From: Anaerocolumna sp. AGMB13025
GTDB taxonomy: Bacteria > Bacillota > Clostridia > Lachnospirales > Lachnospiraceae
Direction: 5' to 3'
Assembly: GCF_029689925.1 (NCBI RefSeq)
Contig: NZ_CP121445.1
Location: forward strand, 5,006,501 to 5,070,500
Length of the DNA: 64,000 nt
The position numbers and the translations under genes were made by a program. The notes under the pieces were generated by a model. The model made no database searches, had not been told where the DNA came from, and worked only from the letters and a program-made list of their open reading frames with translations. Below, in pieces: positions 1-8,833 of this stretch (position 1 is its first letter; every line of letters starts with the position of its first letter).

Positions 1-2523
1 ACCACAGCCGATACACATATAACTGTCAACGAAAACCGCTCCGCAGCCTAAACAACGCTCGGTTTCTTTTTTCAGCTGTTCTTCTGTAAAAGTCTGTCTG
101 GCATCTGCAAAGCTGTCCTTTTTCTCCTGGGAATAAATAGGATGCTGGCGTTTCGCATTGTCAAAGCCCATATCTGGAAGAACGATATTCTCCTTGTCAA
201 ACGTATGATACTCCCGTCGGTTTCTCCCTAAAGTAAGTGTTTGCCCGGGTTGTACGAAACGATGGATGGAATCAGCGCCTTCTTTGCCGGCAGCTATGGC
301 ATGAATGGCGAATTTGGGACCAGTATAGCAATCTCCGCCTACAAAAATATCCGGCTCTCCGGTCTGATAAGTCAGGTTATCCGCCAATACAGTATTACCA
401 GGTCCAAGCTTTATAAGGCTGCCTTCCAGCAGATTTCCCCACTGTATAGACTGACCGATTGATAGAATTACTGTGTCTGCTTTCATGGTTATCGTATCCG
501 TTTCGTCGTATTGGGGTGCAAAATGATGTTCCTCATCAAAAACCGAACTACAACGTTTGAATTCTACTCCAACAGCTTTTCCATTCTCTGTCAGGATACG
601 TTTTGGTCCCCAGCCATTGGCAAAATCGACGGCATCCATTTTTGCTTCTCTAATCTCCTCCTCCAGGGCTGGCATCTCCTCCTGGCTCTCAAGACAATAA
701 AGTGAGACAGACGCAGCACCTTTTCGTACTGCTGAGCGGGCTGCATCAATCGCAACATTACCGCCGCCAATCACGATAACCTTACCAACAACCTCTGTCT
801 CCGGATCTAAATTGACCTTCCGCAGAAAATCCACACCGGTAACGACACCTCTTGCGTCTTCTCCTTCCATATTAAGCACACGCCCGCCTTGGGCACCTAT
901 AGCAAGGTAAAAAGCCTCGTATCCTTGGCTGCGCAGTGCAGGAAGAGTAATATCTTTACCTACTTCTATTCCTGTTTTAAATTCAACACCCATTTTACGC
1001 AGCACATCTATCTCAGCATGAAGTACCGCTTTCTCAAGCCGAAAAGCTGGGATGCCAGAGGCTAACATTCCGCCTAATACCTTCTGCTTTTCAAAAACAG
1101 TTACCCGATAGCCATCAATGGCAAGGTAATAAGCACAGGATAACCCTGCCGGACCTGCCCCGATAATAGCAATTCGATTCCCCAGATGGTAACGCATAGG
1201 AGGAATATACCTGGTTGCTTCATCGAGTTCTTTGTCAGCTATAAATTTTTTAATTTCATCAATCGCAATTGGTTCGTCAATCTCCCCGCGGGTACATTCG
1301 CTTTCACATTCATGAGGGCAGATGCGTCCGCAGACGGCGGGAAATGGATTTTCCGCTTTTATAAGGGCAAGTGCTTCTTGATAACGGCCTTGTGCCGCCA
1401 GTTTTATATATCCTTGAACAGCGATGTGTGCCGGACAGGCACTCTTGCAAGGGGCGGTTCCCTCTCTGGCAACATCCTTGCGGTTTTCACGGTAATTCTT
1501 ATCCCAGTTTTTTTCGCCCCAGACATGGTCTCTGGCTGTAGGTTCTCCTTCCCTGGGTAAGGGTTGTTTCGCGCATAGCTGCTGACCAAGCTTTAAAGCA
1601 TTGGTGGGACAGTTTTGGACACATTGTCCGCAGGCAGTGCACTTATTCGTTTCAACCTCAGCAGTAAAATTGGAGCGGATGGCATCGGGAGTTTTAAAAA
1701 GTGTGGCTATGCGCATGGAGAAACAGGAACAACCGCAGCAATTGCATATAGCCGCGGATTCTCCGAGACCATCTGTATGAGGCATTTCGTGCATCAGACC
1801 ATTGTCCTCCGCAAATTTTAGTATGTTTTCTGCTTCCTCACGGCTGACTTGCCGTCCACGGCCAGTACGTATATAATACTCTGCGCCAGTGCCCATTTGT
1901 ATACAGATATCCTTTTCCAGATGACCACAGCCTTCCTCTATTACACGTCGGGACTGACGGCAGGAACAATCCGACACACTGAAGGTATCATATTTATCCA
2001 GATAATAAGAAAGACGCTCCCAGGGTTTTGTGCCGGGAAGGTCTTTGATTGCACTTTCTACCGGAATCACACGCATCATAGCTAACCCTTCCGGGAAAAG
2101 CGGTGCTATCGGCGCAAGACGCAGACGGGTATATTCCTCAAAGGCTTTACCAAGTTCAGGATAAGCGGCGAGCTGTTCCCGGTTGTTAACCATCATCTCA
2201 AGCATACCTGGGGCAAAAATATTTATAAAGAAACGGTCCTCTCCATCCGTTTTATCTATCCATACCTTACAAACACCTGCTTCTGCCAATTTCATAAGTA
2301 TCCTATGTGTTTCCTCACGGGATTTACCACATTTATGTACAATATAGTCTAACGTCCGGGGCTGGCGTAATCCAATTGCCAGAGCTACATCCGCCATTTC
2401 ATCGGAGACAATACGGTTAAGTGCATAGTATTCCGGTGCATTCTCATCAATCTTATTCATAGCGCCTGCAATACCGCCTACCATCTTTGCAAGTTTTACA
2501 ATCTTGGACCTTAATTCCGCCAT
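1..2523 (-). CDS. FAD/4Fe-4S oxidoreductase, GltD-like (partial, runs off left edge)
   Basis: The frame is open from an ATG at 2523 to base 1, giving 841 visible residues with no stop, so the C-terminus is missing. Residues 1-300 form a winged-helix-like and Cys-rich region; a 4Fe-4S ferredoxin motif (CTACGQCVQNCP) follows near residue 310. Next is a GltD-type N-terminal cluster region (CKSACPAHI, CGRICPHECESEC). Then come an FAD dinucleotide motif (IIGAGPAGLSCAYYL) and a second nucleotide motif (VIGGGNVAIDAARSA). The visible end, ERCLGCGAV...CIGCG, suggests further cysteines beyond the edge. The family transfers electrons between NAD(P)H and iron-sulfur partners. The partner here is unknown. 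It lies 34 nt downstream of hypB on the same strand and is probably co-transcribed. The function is called from motifs only. Confidence 0.8.
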   Translation of the reverse strand, partial: MAELRSKIVKLAKMVGGIAGAMNKIDENAPEYYALNRIVSDEMADVALAIGLRQPRTLDYIVHKCGKSREETHRILMKLAEAGVCKVWIDKTDGEDRFFINIFAPGMLEMMVNNREQLAAYPELGKAFEEYTRLRLAPIAPLFPEGLAMMRVIPVESAIKDLPGTKPWERLSYYLDKYDTFSVSDCSCRQSRRVIEEGCGHLEKDICIQMGTGAEYYIRTGRGRQVSREEAENILKFAEDNGLMHEMPHTDGLGESAAICNCCGCSCFSMRIATLFKTPDAIRSNFTAEVETNKCTACGQCVQNCPTNALKLGQQLCAKQPLPREGEPTARDHVWGEKNWDKNYRENRKDVAREGTAPCKSACPAHIAVQGYIKLAAQGRYQEALALIKAENPFPAVCGRICPHECESECTRGEIDEPIAIDEIKKFIADKELDEATRYIPPMRYHLGNRIAIIGAGPAGLSCAYYLAIDGYRVTVFEKQKVLGGMLASGIPAFRLEKAVLHAEIDVLRKMGVEFKTGIEVGKDITLPALRSQGYEAFYLAIGAQGGRVLNMEGEDARGVVTGVDFLRKVNLDPETEVVGKVIVIGGGNVAIDAARSAVRKGAASVSLYCLESQEEMPALEEEIREAKMDAVDFANGWGPKRILTENGKAVGVEFKRCSSVFDEEHHFAPQYDETDTITMKADTVILSIGQSIQWGNLLEGSLIKLGPGNTVLADNLTYQTGEPDIFVGGDCYTGPKFAIHAIAAGKEGADSIHRFVQPGQTLTLGRNRREYHTFDKENIVLPDMGFDNAKRQHPIYSQEKKDSFADARQTFTEEQLKKETERCLGCGAVFVDSYMCIGCG

Positions 2524-2557
2524 ATCTTCACTCCCCTATCATTTTTAGAAAGCCAGC

Positions 2558-3229
2558 TTACCGTTCCTGCCACGCGGCTACCTCACCTGCTAACCAATCA
2601 GTCCATTGGTCAACACCCTCACCACTCTTTGCACAGATTGGAATAATCTTGGTGTCAGGATTACGTAACAAGATATTTGAGATACATTTTTCCAGGTTAA
2701 AATCAAAGTAAGGAAGTACATCGGTTTTATTGATTAGTACTACCTCACACTTTGAGAACATCAGAGGGTATTTTAGCGGTTTATCATCGCCCTCCGGCAC
2801 TGAGAGAATCATAACATTTTTAACAGCACCGGTGTCAAATTCCGCCGGACAGACAAGGTTTCCTACATTTTCAAGAATTGCGGCATCTATATCCTCGGTT
2901 CCAAGTGCGAAGAGGCCCTGCCTGGTCATAGCTGCATCAAGGTGACACATGCCGCCGGTATGTAACTGAATCACCCTGGCACCCAAACTTTCAATAATAC
3001 AGGCGTCTACATCTGAATCAATGTCTGCTTCCATTACACCGAGTCTTAACTTTCCTCTAAGTGCCTCTATCGTCCGGGACAAGAGGGTCGTTTTACCTGC
3101 ACCAGGACTTGACATTAAGTTAAGCAGGAATACCCTGCGCTGTTTTAATAAATTTCTGAGTTCATCTGCCTGATTGTTATTGTCTGCCAAAACACTTTGT
3201 TTGACTTCCAGGATTTTAAATCCATTCAC
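2558..3229 (-). CDS. hypB: HypB-like nickel-insertion GTPase
   Basis: Product of about 223 residues. HypB-family GTPases deliver nickel during [NiFe]-hydrogenase maturation. Visible motifs are a P-loop (SSPGAGKTTLL), the switch segment EADIDSDVDA, the metal-ligand region HTGGMCHLDA, ENVGNLVCPAEFD, and the base-recognition motif NKTD. A longer frame opens at an ATG at 3292. I prefer the GTG at 3229 because AGGAAAGGAG lies about 10 nt upstream and the protein then begins VNGFKILEVKQSVLADN, as HypB proteins normally do. It lacks the N-terminal His-rich metal store of some HypBs. No hydrogenase structural gene or hypA is visible in the window, so the client enzyme is unknown. It follows the SDR gene by about 80 nt on the same strand. 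Confidence 0.88.
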   Translation of the reverse strand: MNGFKILEVKQSVLADNNNQADELRNLLKQRRVFLLNLMSSPGAGKTTLLSRTIEALRGKLRLGVMEADIDSDVDACIIESLGARVIQLHTGGMCHLDAAMTRQGLFALGTEDIDAAILENVGNLVCPAEFDTGAVKNVMILSVPEGDDKPLKYPLMFSKCEVVLINKTDVLPYFDFNLEKCISNILLRNPDTKIIPICAKSGEGVDQWTDWLAGEVAAWQER

Positions 3230-3307
3230 TATTTTTATGCTCCTTTCCTGTGTGGCGCTGCCCCATAATTCATAGAGTAAATTACCTGGCATAAATTCAC
3301 GTCTTAT

Positions 3308-4174
3308 TTATACGGCTGCAGAACCAGGTAAAATCTTGAAATCTGGAACCTGGTTATCCATAATATTTTTAAACCTTGCTTTCATGATCGGGTCAAATTC
3401 ATGATGTGGGATGATATAAAACTGTTTTTCCTCAATTGCTTTAAATACATCAGGACCAACATAATCCACTGGATATCCATTGGTGATAAGTTTTTCAGCC
3501 CTTTGCAGGGTTCTTATATAGGATTCGCTTTTATAATAAGGATTATCAGTATCTTTAAAGCGGTCTGGTCTATGGCGTTCATAGTGATGCAAATCCGTTT
3601 TCATATATGCGGGACAGTAAACCGAAACTCCTATGGAAGAATTTAATTTTGCAAGGTCATAATGCACTCCTTCGCTTAACGCTACACTGGCATGTTTGGA
3701 CATATGATAGGCAGACATATTCAAAGTAGTAGCTAGTCCTGCCACAGAGGCCACATTGACGATATGGCATTCTGTGCCTTGCTGTAACATAATGGGTATT
3801 GCTTCGTGCATGGCATAAACCTGTGACATTGCATTGATGCTAAAGGACCACTCATAATCACAGACCGGCATTTCCCAGATAAGACCGCCGACGGCAATTC
3901 CTGCATTATTAACTAATAAATCAATAGAGCTATATACTTCCTTGGCAGTTTTAATCATTTCCTTTGCATTGTCATACAGGGAAACATCCAGGGCTAACGC
4001 AATTCCTTTTGCACCTAGACCTTCTATTATATGAAGTGTTCTCTCGATATCGTTTTTCTCAATATCGACTAAGACAAGCTGCATTTTCCGTTTTGCAGCT
4101 TCTTTGGCAAGTTCCAATCCTATACCATTACCGGCACCTGTTATTACCGCCGTTTTCCCCTGGAATTCTTTCAT
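3308..4174 (-). CDS. Short-chain dehydrogenase/reductase (SDR)
   Basis: 288 residues with classical SDR features. The Rossmann motif TGAGNGIG is at residues 12-19, NNAG at 89-92, and the catalytic Ser143, Tyr156 and Lys160 are in VASVAG...YHMSK. An AGGAGGG site precedes the ATG. It lies 70 nt after the FkbH-like gene on the same strand, so it may be a tailoring ketoreductase of the polyketide pathway, perhaps compensating for the degenerate KR of PKS2. That role is inference. The C-terminal extension after residue 220 resembles SDRs acting on larger or lipid-like substrates. A housekeeping oxidoreductase unrelated to the cluster remains possible. Confidence 0.88.
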   Translation of the reverse strand: MKEFQGKTAVITGAGNGIGLELAKEAAKRKMQLVLVDIEKNDIERTLHIIEGLGAKGIALALDVSLYDNAKEMIKTAKEVYSSIDLLVNNAGIAVGGLIWEMPVCDYEWSFSINAMSQVYAMHEAIPIMLQQGTECHIVNVASVAGLATTLNMSAYHMSKHASVALSEGVHYDLAKLNSSIGVSVYCPAYMKTDLHHYERHRPDRFKDTDNPYYKSESYIRTLQRAEKLITNGYPVDYVGPDVFKAIEEKQFYIIPHHEFDPIMKARFKNIMDNQVPDFKILPGSAAV

Positions 4175-4244
4175 GCCTTATACCCTCCTTCTTGTTATCT
4201 GAGCTTTTGATAATAAGCTTCTTTTGTACCTTAACCCTAATTTC

Positions 4245-5279
4245 TTAGATTTTAACTGTCAGCTTCATATGCTCTGGTCTCCTCGGTATTTCTCTTTTTT
4301 TATCATATTGAAGAATTATTACTTCACCCTTCTTACCGGCTTCCATAAAGCCGGCAAGTTTATACGTTACCAGCATAATCCTATTTTTATCCGTAGGAAC
4401 AAACTCAGCGAAAAGATCAACCCCTGACATCATTGCTTGTTCAACTATCAAATTTAGTATAATTGTACCAATACCTCTGCTCATTACCCGACATGAGGTT
4501 AATAAAAGATCCAGTGTCCATCTTTCCTCTGTACAGGTTAATAAGGCTAAGGCAATTTTTCCATAGGTGCCGTATTTATCAACTAATCCTCCAATCAGCA
4601 GTTTGTGATTATCTGAGCCCACAAAAGACTTTAACTCCTCATAACTATAGGTATACCCAGTTGAATTCAGCTGATGAGTTCGAACTGTCAGCTCTTCTGC
4701 ACGTTGTAAATCCGTCACTTTTGCAGGATTTAAAGTAAGCTCCATATTAAGGGAAGCCAGGAATTCTTCTTTGGGACCAATATACTGATCCTCTTCCTTA
4801 TTCCTCTTAATATCACTTTGGTACATCTGCCTTCTGAGTTTGGAATCCTCTGTAATAAAATTAGGCATAAATTCCGGCATATCAAGAATCAGAGGAATAT
4901 CCTTCCAGTCCAAACACAGAATTTCCGGCAGCTCGGATTTTACTTCCTCCCTCTCAAAAGCCTGGTCATCTACAAAAGCTACCGTATCAACACCGATATT
5001 TACTGATTTGATAATCTCCTTTATATTGACTGATTTAGAATTCCAATTAATTGCCGGATAGATAAAATATTCTGCAAGCTGGAATTCTTCAAGCTTTTGG
5101 AGGGCTTGGTCGAAATTGTTTTTACTTGCTATAGACATTAATATCCCACGTCTATCCATCTCAAGAATGGTATCCTTTACCTTTTCATTGAGTTCGGTAA
5201 CCTTATCTTCGGTTAATGTACCATTCCATATTGTATTATCAAGATCCCATATTAATAACTTAATTTTCCTATTTTTCAT
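4245..5279 (-). CDS. FkbH-like glyceryl-ACP synthase (HAD superfamily)
   Basis: 344 residues. FkbH proteins take 1,3-bisphosphoglycerate, remove the phosphate and load a glyceryl unit onto a dedicated ACP, the first step of methoxymalonyl- or hydroxymalonyl-ACP synthesis. The N-terminus carries the HAD motif DLDNT (Asp12, Asp14) in IWDLDNTIWNGT, and VAFVDDQAFERE fits the acidic HAD motif. The second half has the FkbH-typical stretches RTHQLNSTG and SCRVMSRGIG. The upstream genes encode an AT, an ACP, a 3-hydroxyacyl dehydrogenase, an ETF pair and an acyl-CoA dehydrogenase. Together these supply the remaining steps from glyceryl-ACP to hydroxymalonyl-ACP. No O-methyltransferase (FkbG) is present. 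The ATG follows AAAAGGAGTG. Confidence 0.9.
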   Translation of the reverse strand: MKNRKIKLLIWDLDNTIWNGTLTEDKVTELNEKVKDTILEMDRRGILMSIASKNNFDQALQKLEEFQLAEYFIYPAINWNSKSVNIKEIIKSVNIGVDTVAFVDDQAFEREEVKSELPEILCLDWKDIPLILDMPEFMPNFITEDSKLRRQMYQSDIKRNKEEDQYIGPKEEFLASLNMELTLNPAKVTDLQRAEELTVRTHQLNSTGYTYSYEELKSFVGSDNHKLLIGGLVDKYGTYGKIALALLTCTEERWTLDLLLTSCRVMSRGIGTIILNLIVEQAMMSGVDLFAEFVPTDKNRIMLVTYKLAGFMEAGKKGEVIILQYDKKREIPRRPEHMKLTVKI

Positions 5280-5338
5280 AAAATCACACTCCTTTTATCA
5301 GAAGATCTTACCGTTATAAACCAAACGATGATAACGAA

Positions 5339-6550
5339 TTAAAAGCCAGCTATTTCATACATGGTATTGGTGGTATCCATAAGTTTTTTGATTATATTAT
5401 CAATAGAATCAACTTGCTTTGCTCTAAGTGCAGTTAATAAATACTCAAATGCTTTTGAAACATTTTCTGAATCCTGTTTTTTTAATGTTTCGATCTTATC
5501 ATAATTCTGTTTTACCGCAGCAAAGGATTCATAGGTCCTTGCATTATTGGGGGTAGCTGCTAAGATACCTAAACAGATACCGGCAAAATTTGCTTTTTGG
5601 CTATCAGTAATTTTATTTGAATTAAGTTCTTTCATCAGTTGTTCACGTTCTTCTTTTACCCCATATACTGCACTCTTAACTTTACTCTTTGGTAAAATGT
5701 CAGGCAGGAAATTTGAAAGTAATTGCTTGGGGCTCATCTCAACCACTCTTGTTGAACCAAATTTATCCAAGACCTTCACACTTTGCTCCCATAAAACCGG
5801 CGACACAAGCTGATCGGACATAATGCTTGGAAGCAGAGCTTCCTTATTTAACATTTGACCCGTCGTATTCATAATTACAGGATAATGAAAGGAATATAAT
5901 TTTATTGTATCCATGAATTCCAAAAACTCACTTCGGATTTCCTGCAGCAATGGGGAATGCATGGGCGGGCTTGACATGAGAGGCGAAACTACCGCCCCCA
6001 TATTACTAAGTTCCTCTTCTAACTCCTGTAATGGTTCCTCATATCCGCTTAAAGCATGTTGGTGCTGTGAATTATAGCAGGAAATATAGACTTTGCCTTC
6101 ATACTTTTTAACCGCCTCAAGCAGTTTGGATTCTGGAAAATTATCTACAATTGTCATATTTCCGATATTACTCTTAATAATGCGTTTCACTAAATTGCCT
6201 CTGACCATTAATAGTTTAATTGCATCAAACAGTTTTAACGGACCGGCACAGGTCAATGCAGAAAATTCCCCCATGCTGTGTCCCAGCCCAAAGGAGGGAA
6301 GAATTCCGATTTCGTGCATATATGCCCGATATATTGCAACGGAGGTCGTTACAACTGCTGCCTGCATATTTGTAAAATCCCATAAATCTGCTGTTCTGCC
6401 TGAAAAACATAGCTTTGAAACATCTCTTCCAAAAGCATCGCTTGCTTCTTCATACGTTTGTCTGCAAATTTTGTACTGCTCATGGAATTTTTCTCCCATA
6501 CCAACAAATTGGGTTCCTTGACCAGGGAACATAACCGCAATCCTTTCCAT
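5339..6550 (-). CDS. Trans-acting acyltransferase AT1
   Basis: 403 residues from the ATG at 6550. A GTG at 6559 is in frame but overlaps the Shine-Dalgarno AGAGG, so it was not used. It has the AT/FabD fold markers MFPGQGTQF, the nucleophile elbow GHSMGE (Ser92), the acid-binding Arg117 (VRGNL) and the catalytic His198 in PPMHSPL. Trans-ATs load extender units onto PKS modules that lack their own AT, as both PKSs here do. It sits directly after the FkbJ-like ACP and before the FkbH gene, so the natural prediction is transfer of hydroxymalonyl from that ACP. The residues before His198 (SSPPM) differ from the malonyl-type GAFH pattern and from SAPF in the paralogue AT2. A roughly 100-residue C-terminal extension is shared with AT2. 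Confidence 0.87.
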   Translation of the reverse strand: MERIAVMFPGQGTQFVGMGEKFHEQYKICRQTYEEASDAFGRDVSKLCFSGRTADLWDFTNMQAAVVTTSVAIYRAYMHEIGILPSFGLGHSMGEFSALTCAGPLKLFDAIKLLMVRGNLVKRIIKSNIGNMTIVDNFPESKLLEAVKKYEGKVYISCYNSQHQHALSGYEEPLQELEEELSNMGAVVSPLMSSPPMHSPLLQEIRSEFLEFMDTIKLYSFHYPVIMNTTGQMLNKEALLPSIMSDQLVSPVLWEQSVKVLDKFGSTRVVEMSPKQLLSNFLPDILPKSKVKSAVYGVKEEREQLMKELNSNKITDSQKANFAGICLGILAATPNNARTYESFAAVKQNYDKIETLKKQDSENVSKAFEYLLTALRAKQVDSIDNIIKKLMDTTNTMYEIAGF

Positions 6551-6614
6551 ATGTATCACCTCTTATTTGCATATAATTTTATAACTGACCCATGCATCTA
6601 TACCAGAAGTCAGG

Positions 6615-6872
6615 TTATGCAACCTGCATTTTACTTTGGATAAAGCTGCAGATTTTATCCACTGTATCAAAATTATCCATTCCGATATCTTCACTTGCTA
6701 CCGCCAGCTCGAACTCATTTTCAATGAATAAAATTAACTGCATGGCAAAAAGTGAATTGGCAAAGCTCATTTCAAATAAATTCTGACTATCCTCAATATC
6801 ATCTTTTTTTGAGTACTTTTGGATAAACTTTCTAACTTTCGCTCTAATGCTTTCTTGATTAAAATCTGACAT
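6615..6872 (-). CDS. FkbJ-like acyl carrier protein (ACP1)
   Basis: 85 residues. The phosphopantetheine attachment site is Ser40 in FANSLFAMQL, where ANS replaces the usual DSL. This N-S-L-F pattern is what I expect of the dedicated extender-unit ACPs of FkbJ type rather than of PKS or FAS ACPs. It lies between the 3-hydroxyacyl dehydrogenase and AT1, within the hydroxymalonyl cassette. The predicted role is to carry glyceryl, the semialdehyde and finally hydroxymalonyl. A GGAAGGGTG site precedes the ATG. A paralogue (ACP2, 13152-13388) shares the motif and the same gene order relative to an AT. Confidence 0.88.
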   Translation of the reverse strand: MSDFNQESIRAKVRKFIQKYSKKDDIEDSQNLFEMSFANSLFAMQLILFIENEFELAVASEDIGMDNFDTVDKICSFIQSKMQVA

Positions 6873-6930
6873 AATGAAACACCCTTCCTTTTCTATTCAA
6901 TATTGGTTAAAATAATAGTTACCATATTAC

Positions 6931-7779
6931 TCATCCGTTATAGCCATAAAACCCTTGTCCTGATTTTCTGCCGCAGTGTCCTGCTGCTACCATTCGCCTC
7001 AGCAGTGGACAACAACGGAATTTTGTATCTTTGTATTGACCAAATAATACATCCAAAGAGTCTACCACCGTATCTAAGCCGATAAGATCTGCGGTTTCTA
7101 ATGGTCCCATCTTATGTCCATAGCATTTTTTAAAGATATCATCTACATTCTCAATGGAGGCTTCACCTTCTTGCACAATAAATGCAGCTTCATTCATCAT
7201 AAGATGGCTTATTCGGTTAGACACAAATCCCGGATAATCATTGACAATAATACCATGTTTGTTAATCGCCTTAAGTAGTTTAAGTGCCGCTTCTATTGTC
7301 TCCTTTGAAGTATGGAATCCCTTCATAATCTCAACCGCCTCAATCATGGGAACCGGATTCATAAAATGCATACCAATAACTTTATCCGGACGGTTTGTTA
7401 AAGCAGCAATTTCTGTCACCGGTATACAAGAGGTATTCACTGCATAATATGCACTCGGATTACTGACCTTTTCTAATTGCTCATAAACCCCTATCTTAAT
7501 CTCTAATTTCTCAGGTACATTCTCAATAATAAAATCACACTCAGCCAGTAAGGCATAATCTGTTGTAAAAATAATACGTTCTATTACCTCATCCGGTTTA
7601 ATCCCCTTGAGAGCTTTATTATAGAAGGCCTGCATTCTCACTGAGTTACGTATTTCTTTTTTTGCACTCTCTAGGATATCTGTACTGATGTCAACTAAAA
7701 CTACCTTCTCATTATATTGTGCTACCGTTTGGGCAATCCCACGTCCCATGGTACCTGCACCAATTACTCCGACGTTCAT
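6931..7779 (-). CDS. 3-hydroxyacyl dehydrogenase, FkbK-like
   Basis: 282 residues of the 3-hydroxybutyryl-CoA dehydrogenase family. The NAD-binding motif GAGTMGRG is at residues 7-14. The catalytic region NTSCIPVTEIA (Ser117) is followed by GMHFMNPVP (His138) and FVSNRI. In methoxymalonyl and hydroxymalonyl pathways the FkbK homologue oxidises the 3-OH of glyceryl-ACP to the aldehyde. The neighbours (ACP1 60 nt downstream, EtfA 66 nt upstream) support that role. A primary-metabolic hydroxybutyryl-CoA dehydrogenase is possible from sequence alone. However, no crotonase or thiolase is nearby, and an FkbH gene is. Confidence 0.86.
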   Translation of the reverse strand: MNVGVIGAGTMGRGIAQTVAQYNEKVVLVDISTDILESAKKEIRNSVRMQAFYNKALKGIKPDEVIERIIFTTDYALLAECDFIIENVPEKLEIKIGVYEQLEKVSNPSAYYAVNTSCIPVTEIAALTNRPDKVIGMHFMNPVPMIEAVEIMKGFHTSKETIEAALKLLKAINKHGIIVNDYPGFVSNRISHLMMNEAAFIVQEGEASIENVDDIFKKCYGHKMGPLETADLIGLDTVVDSLDVLFGQYKDTKFRCCPLLRRMVAAGHCGRKSGQGFYGYNG

Positions 7780-7845
7780 ATTTTTTTTTCCTTTCTTTCA
7801 TCACTGTTAAAAGTTATCAAAAAAACAATCTTTCTTCGTAAAGAT

Positions 7846-8829
7846 CTAATAATTACCGGCCATTTGCTGTAATATACTTACTGCGTCAGAGACAATCGCA
7901 TAATTGGCATACCGAAAAATCGGTGCATCCGGCTTTATATTAACCGCAATTACCAGTTTGGACTCTTTCATTCCTGCAATATGCTGGGTTGCACCTGAAA
8001 TACCAAATGCAACATAGATATCCGGACAAATCGATATACCGGATTGGCCAATCTGCCGGTTCTTTTTCAAAACTCCGCTCTCTACCAATGCTCTGGTTCC
8101 GCCGTATTCACAATTATATTTTTTTGCTACTTCAATAAAAAGCTCGAATTCTTCCGGTTTTTGTAAGCCGCGTCCTGCCCCCATAATTACTTTTGAAGTA
8201 GTAAAATCAATGGTTTCAATGCCTTGGGCTTCACGTTTTGAAATCAATTCCACCTTACCCTTACAAGCAGGCTTCCAGGTCATGGGCCGCTCATAATACT
8301 TAACTTCTGATTTACTTTTATAAATTGAAATTAGTGAATTAAATATATTTTCCTTTACCGTACATAATCCGGTATTAGAGTTAACACACTCAATTTGAGC
8401 TATAATACTGGAATTGATTGCTGCCCGGGAATAAATAAAGCTGTTTCCCGTCTGGGTACGGGTAATATCAATGCAATCTGCCGTAAGACCAGCTCTCTGG
8501 GTTATGGATAATCTTGCAGAAACTTCTTTTCCCATTTCGGTGGAGGGAAAAATCATTAAATCCGGTTTATACTGACTAACCACCTGATCAGCAATAAACG
8601 CATATTCCTCGCCACTTGGAGTAACCGAAAAACCATTGAGAAATACCTCATCGGCGCCATACCTGTAAAGGGCTGAGATTTCCTCTTCATTGAAGTTTCC
8701 AATGCCAAATGCTATAACAGACGAATCCAAACTTTCACTTAATACCCGTGCTTTTCCAAGTATCCCATATGTATTTTGGGTATTATTAAGATCTGTATCG
8801 TCAAAATAAACCCAAATACCATTCCCCAT
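7846..8829 (-). CDS. etfA: Electron transfer flavoprotein alpha subunit
   Basis: 327 residues. The C-terminal FAD domain is clear: VIMGAGRGL, GGTRALVESG, RQIGQSG, CPDIYVAFGISGATQHIAG and NIKPDAPIF. It forms a heterodimer with EtfB and accepts electrons from an acyl-CoA dehydrogenase. The AGGGTG ribosome site overlaps the end of etfB, so the two are translationally linked. It sits between the acyl-CoA dehydrogenase and the 3-hydroxyacyl dehydrogenase of the hydroxymalonyl cassette. It is therefore likely the dedicated electron acceptor for oxidation of the aldehyde to hydroxymalonyl-ACP. The usual acidic ADYGIVGDL end is here ANYAIVSDA. No N-terminal ferredoxin domain is present. Confidence 0.92.
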   Translation of the reverse strand: MGNGIWVYFDDTDLNNTQNTYGILGKARVLSESLDSSVIAFGIGNFNEEEISALYRYGADEVFLNGFSVTPSGEEYAFIADQVVSQYKPDLMIFPSTEMGKEVSARLSITQRAGLTADCIDITRTQTGNSFIYSRAAINSSIIAQIECVNSNTGLCTVKENIFNSLISIYKSKSEVKYYERPMTWKPACKGKVELISKREAQGIETIDFTTSKVIMGAGRGLQKPEEFELFIEVAKKYNCEYGGTRALVESGVLKKNRQIGQSGISICPDIYVAFGISGATQHIAGMKESKLVIAVNIKPDAPIFRYANYAIVSDAVSILQQMAGNY

Positions 8830-8833
8830 ATAA

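Noticed and set aside
1186..2085. Several plus-strand frames of 60-124 residues opposite the left-edge oxidoreductase
   Set aside because: They are antisense shadows of a continuous 841-codon minus-strand frame with clear motifs.
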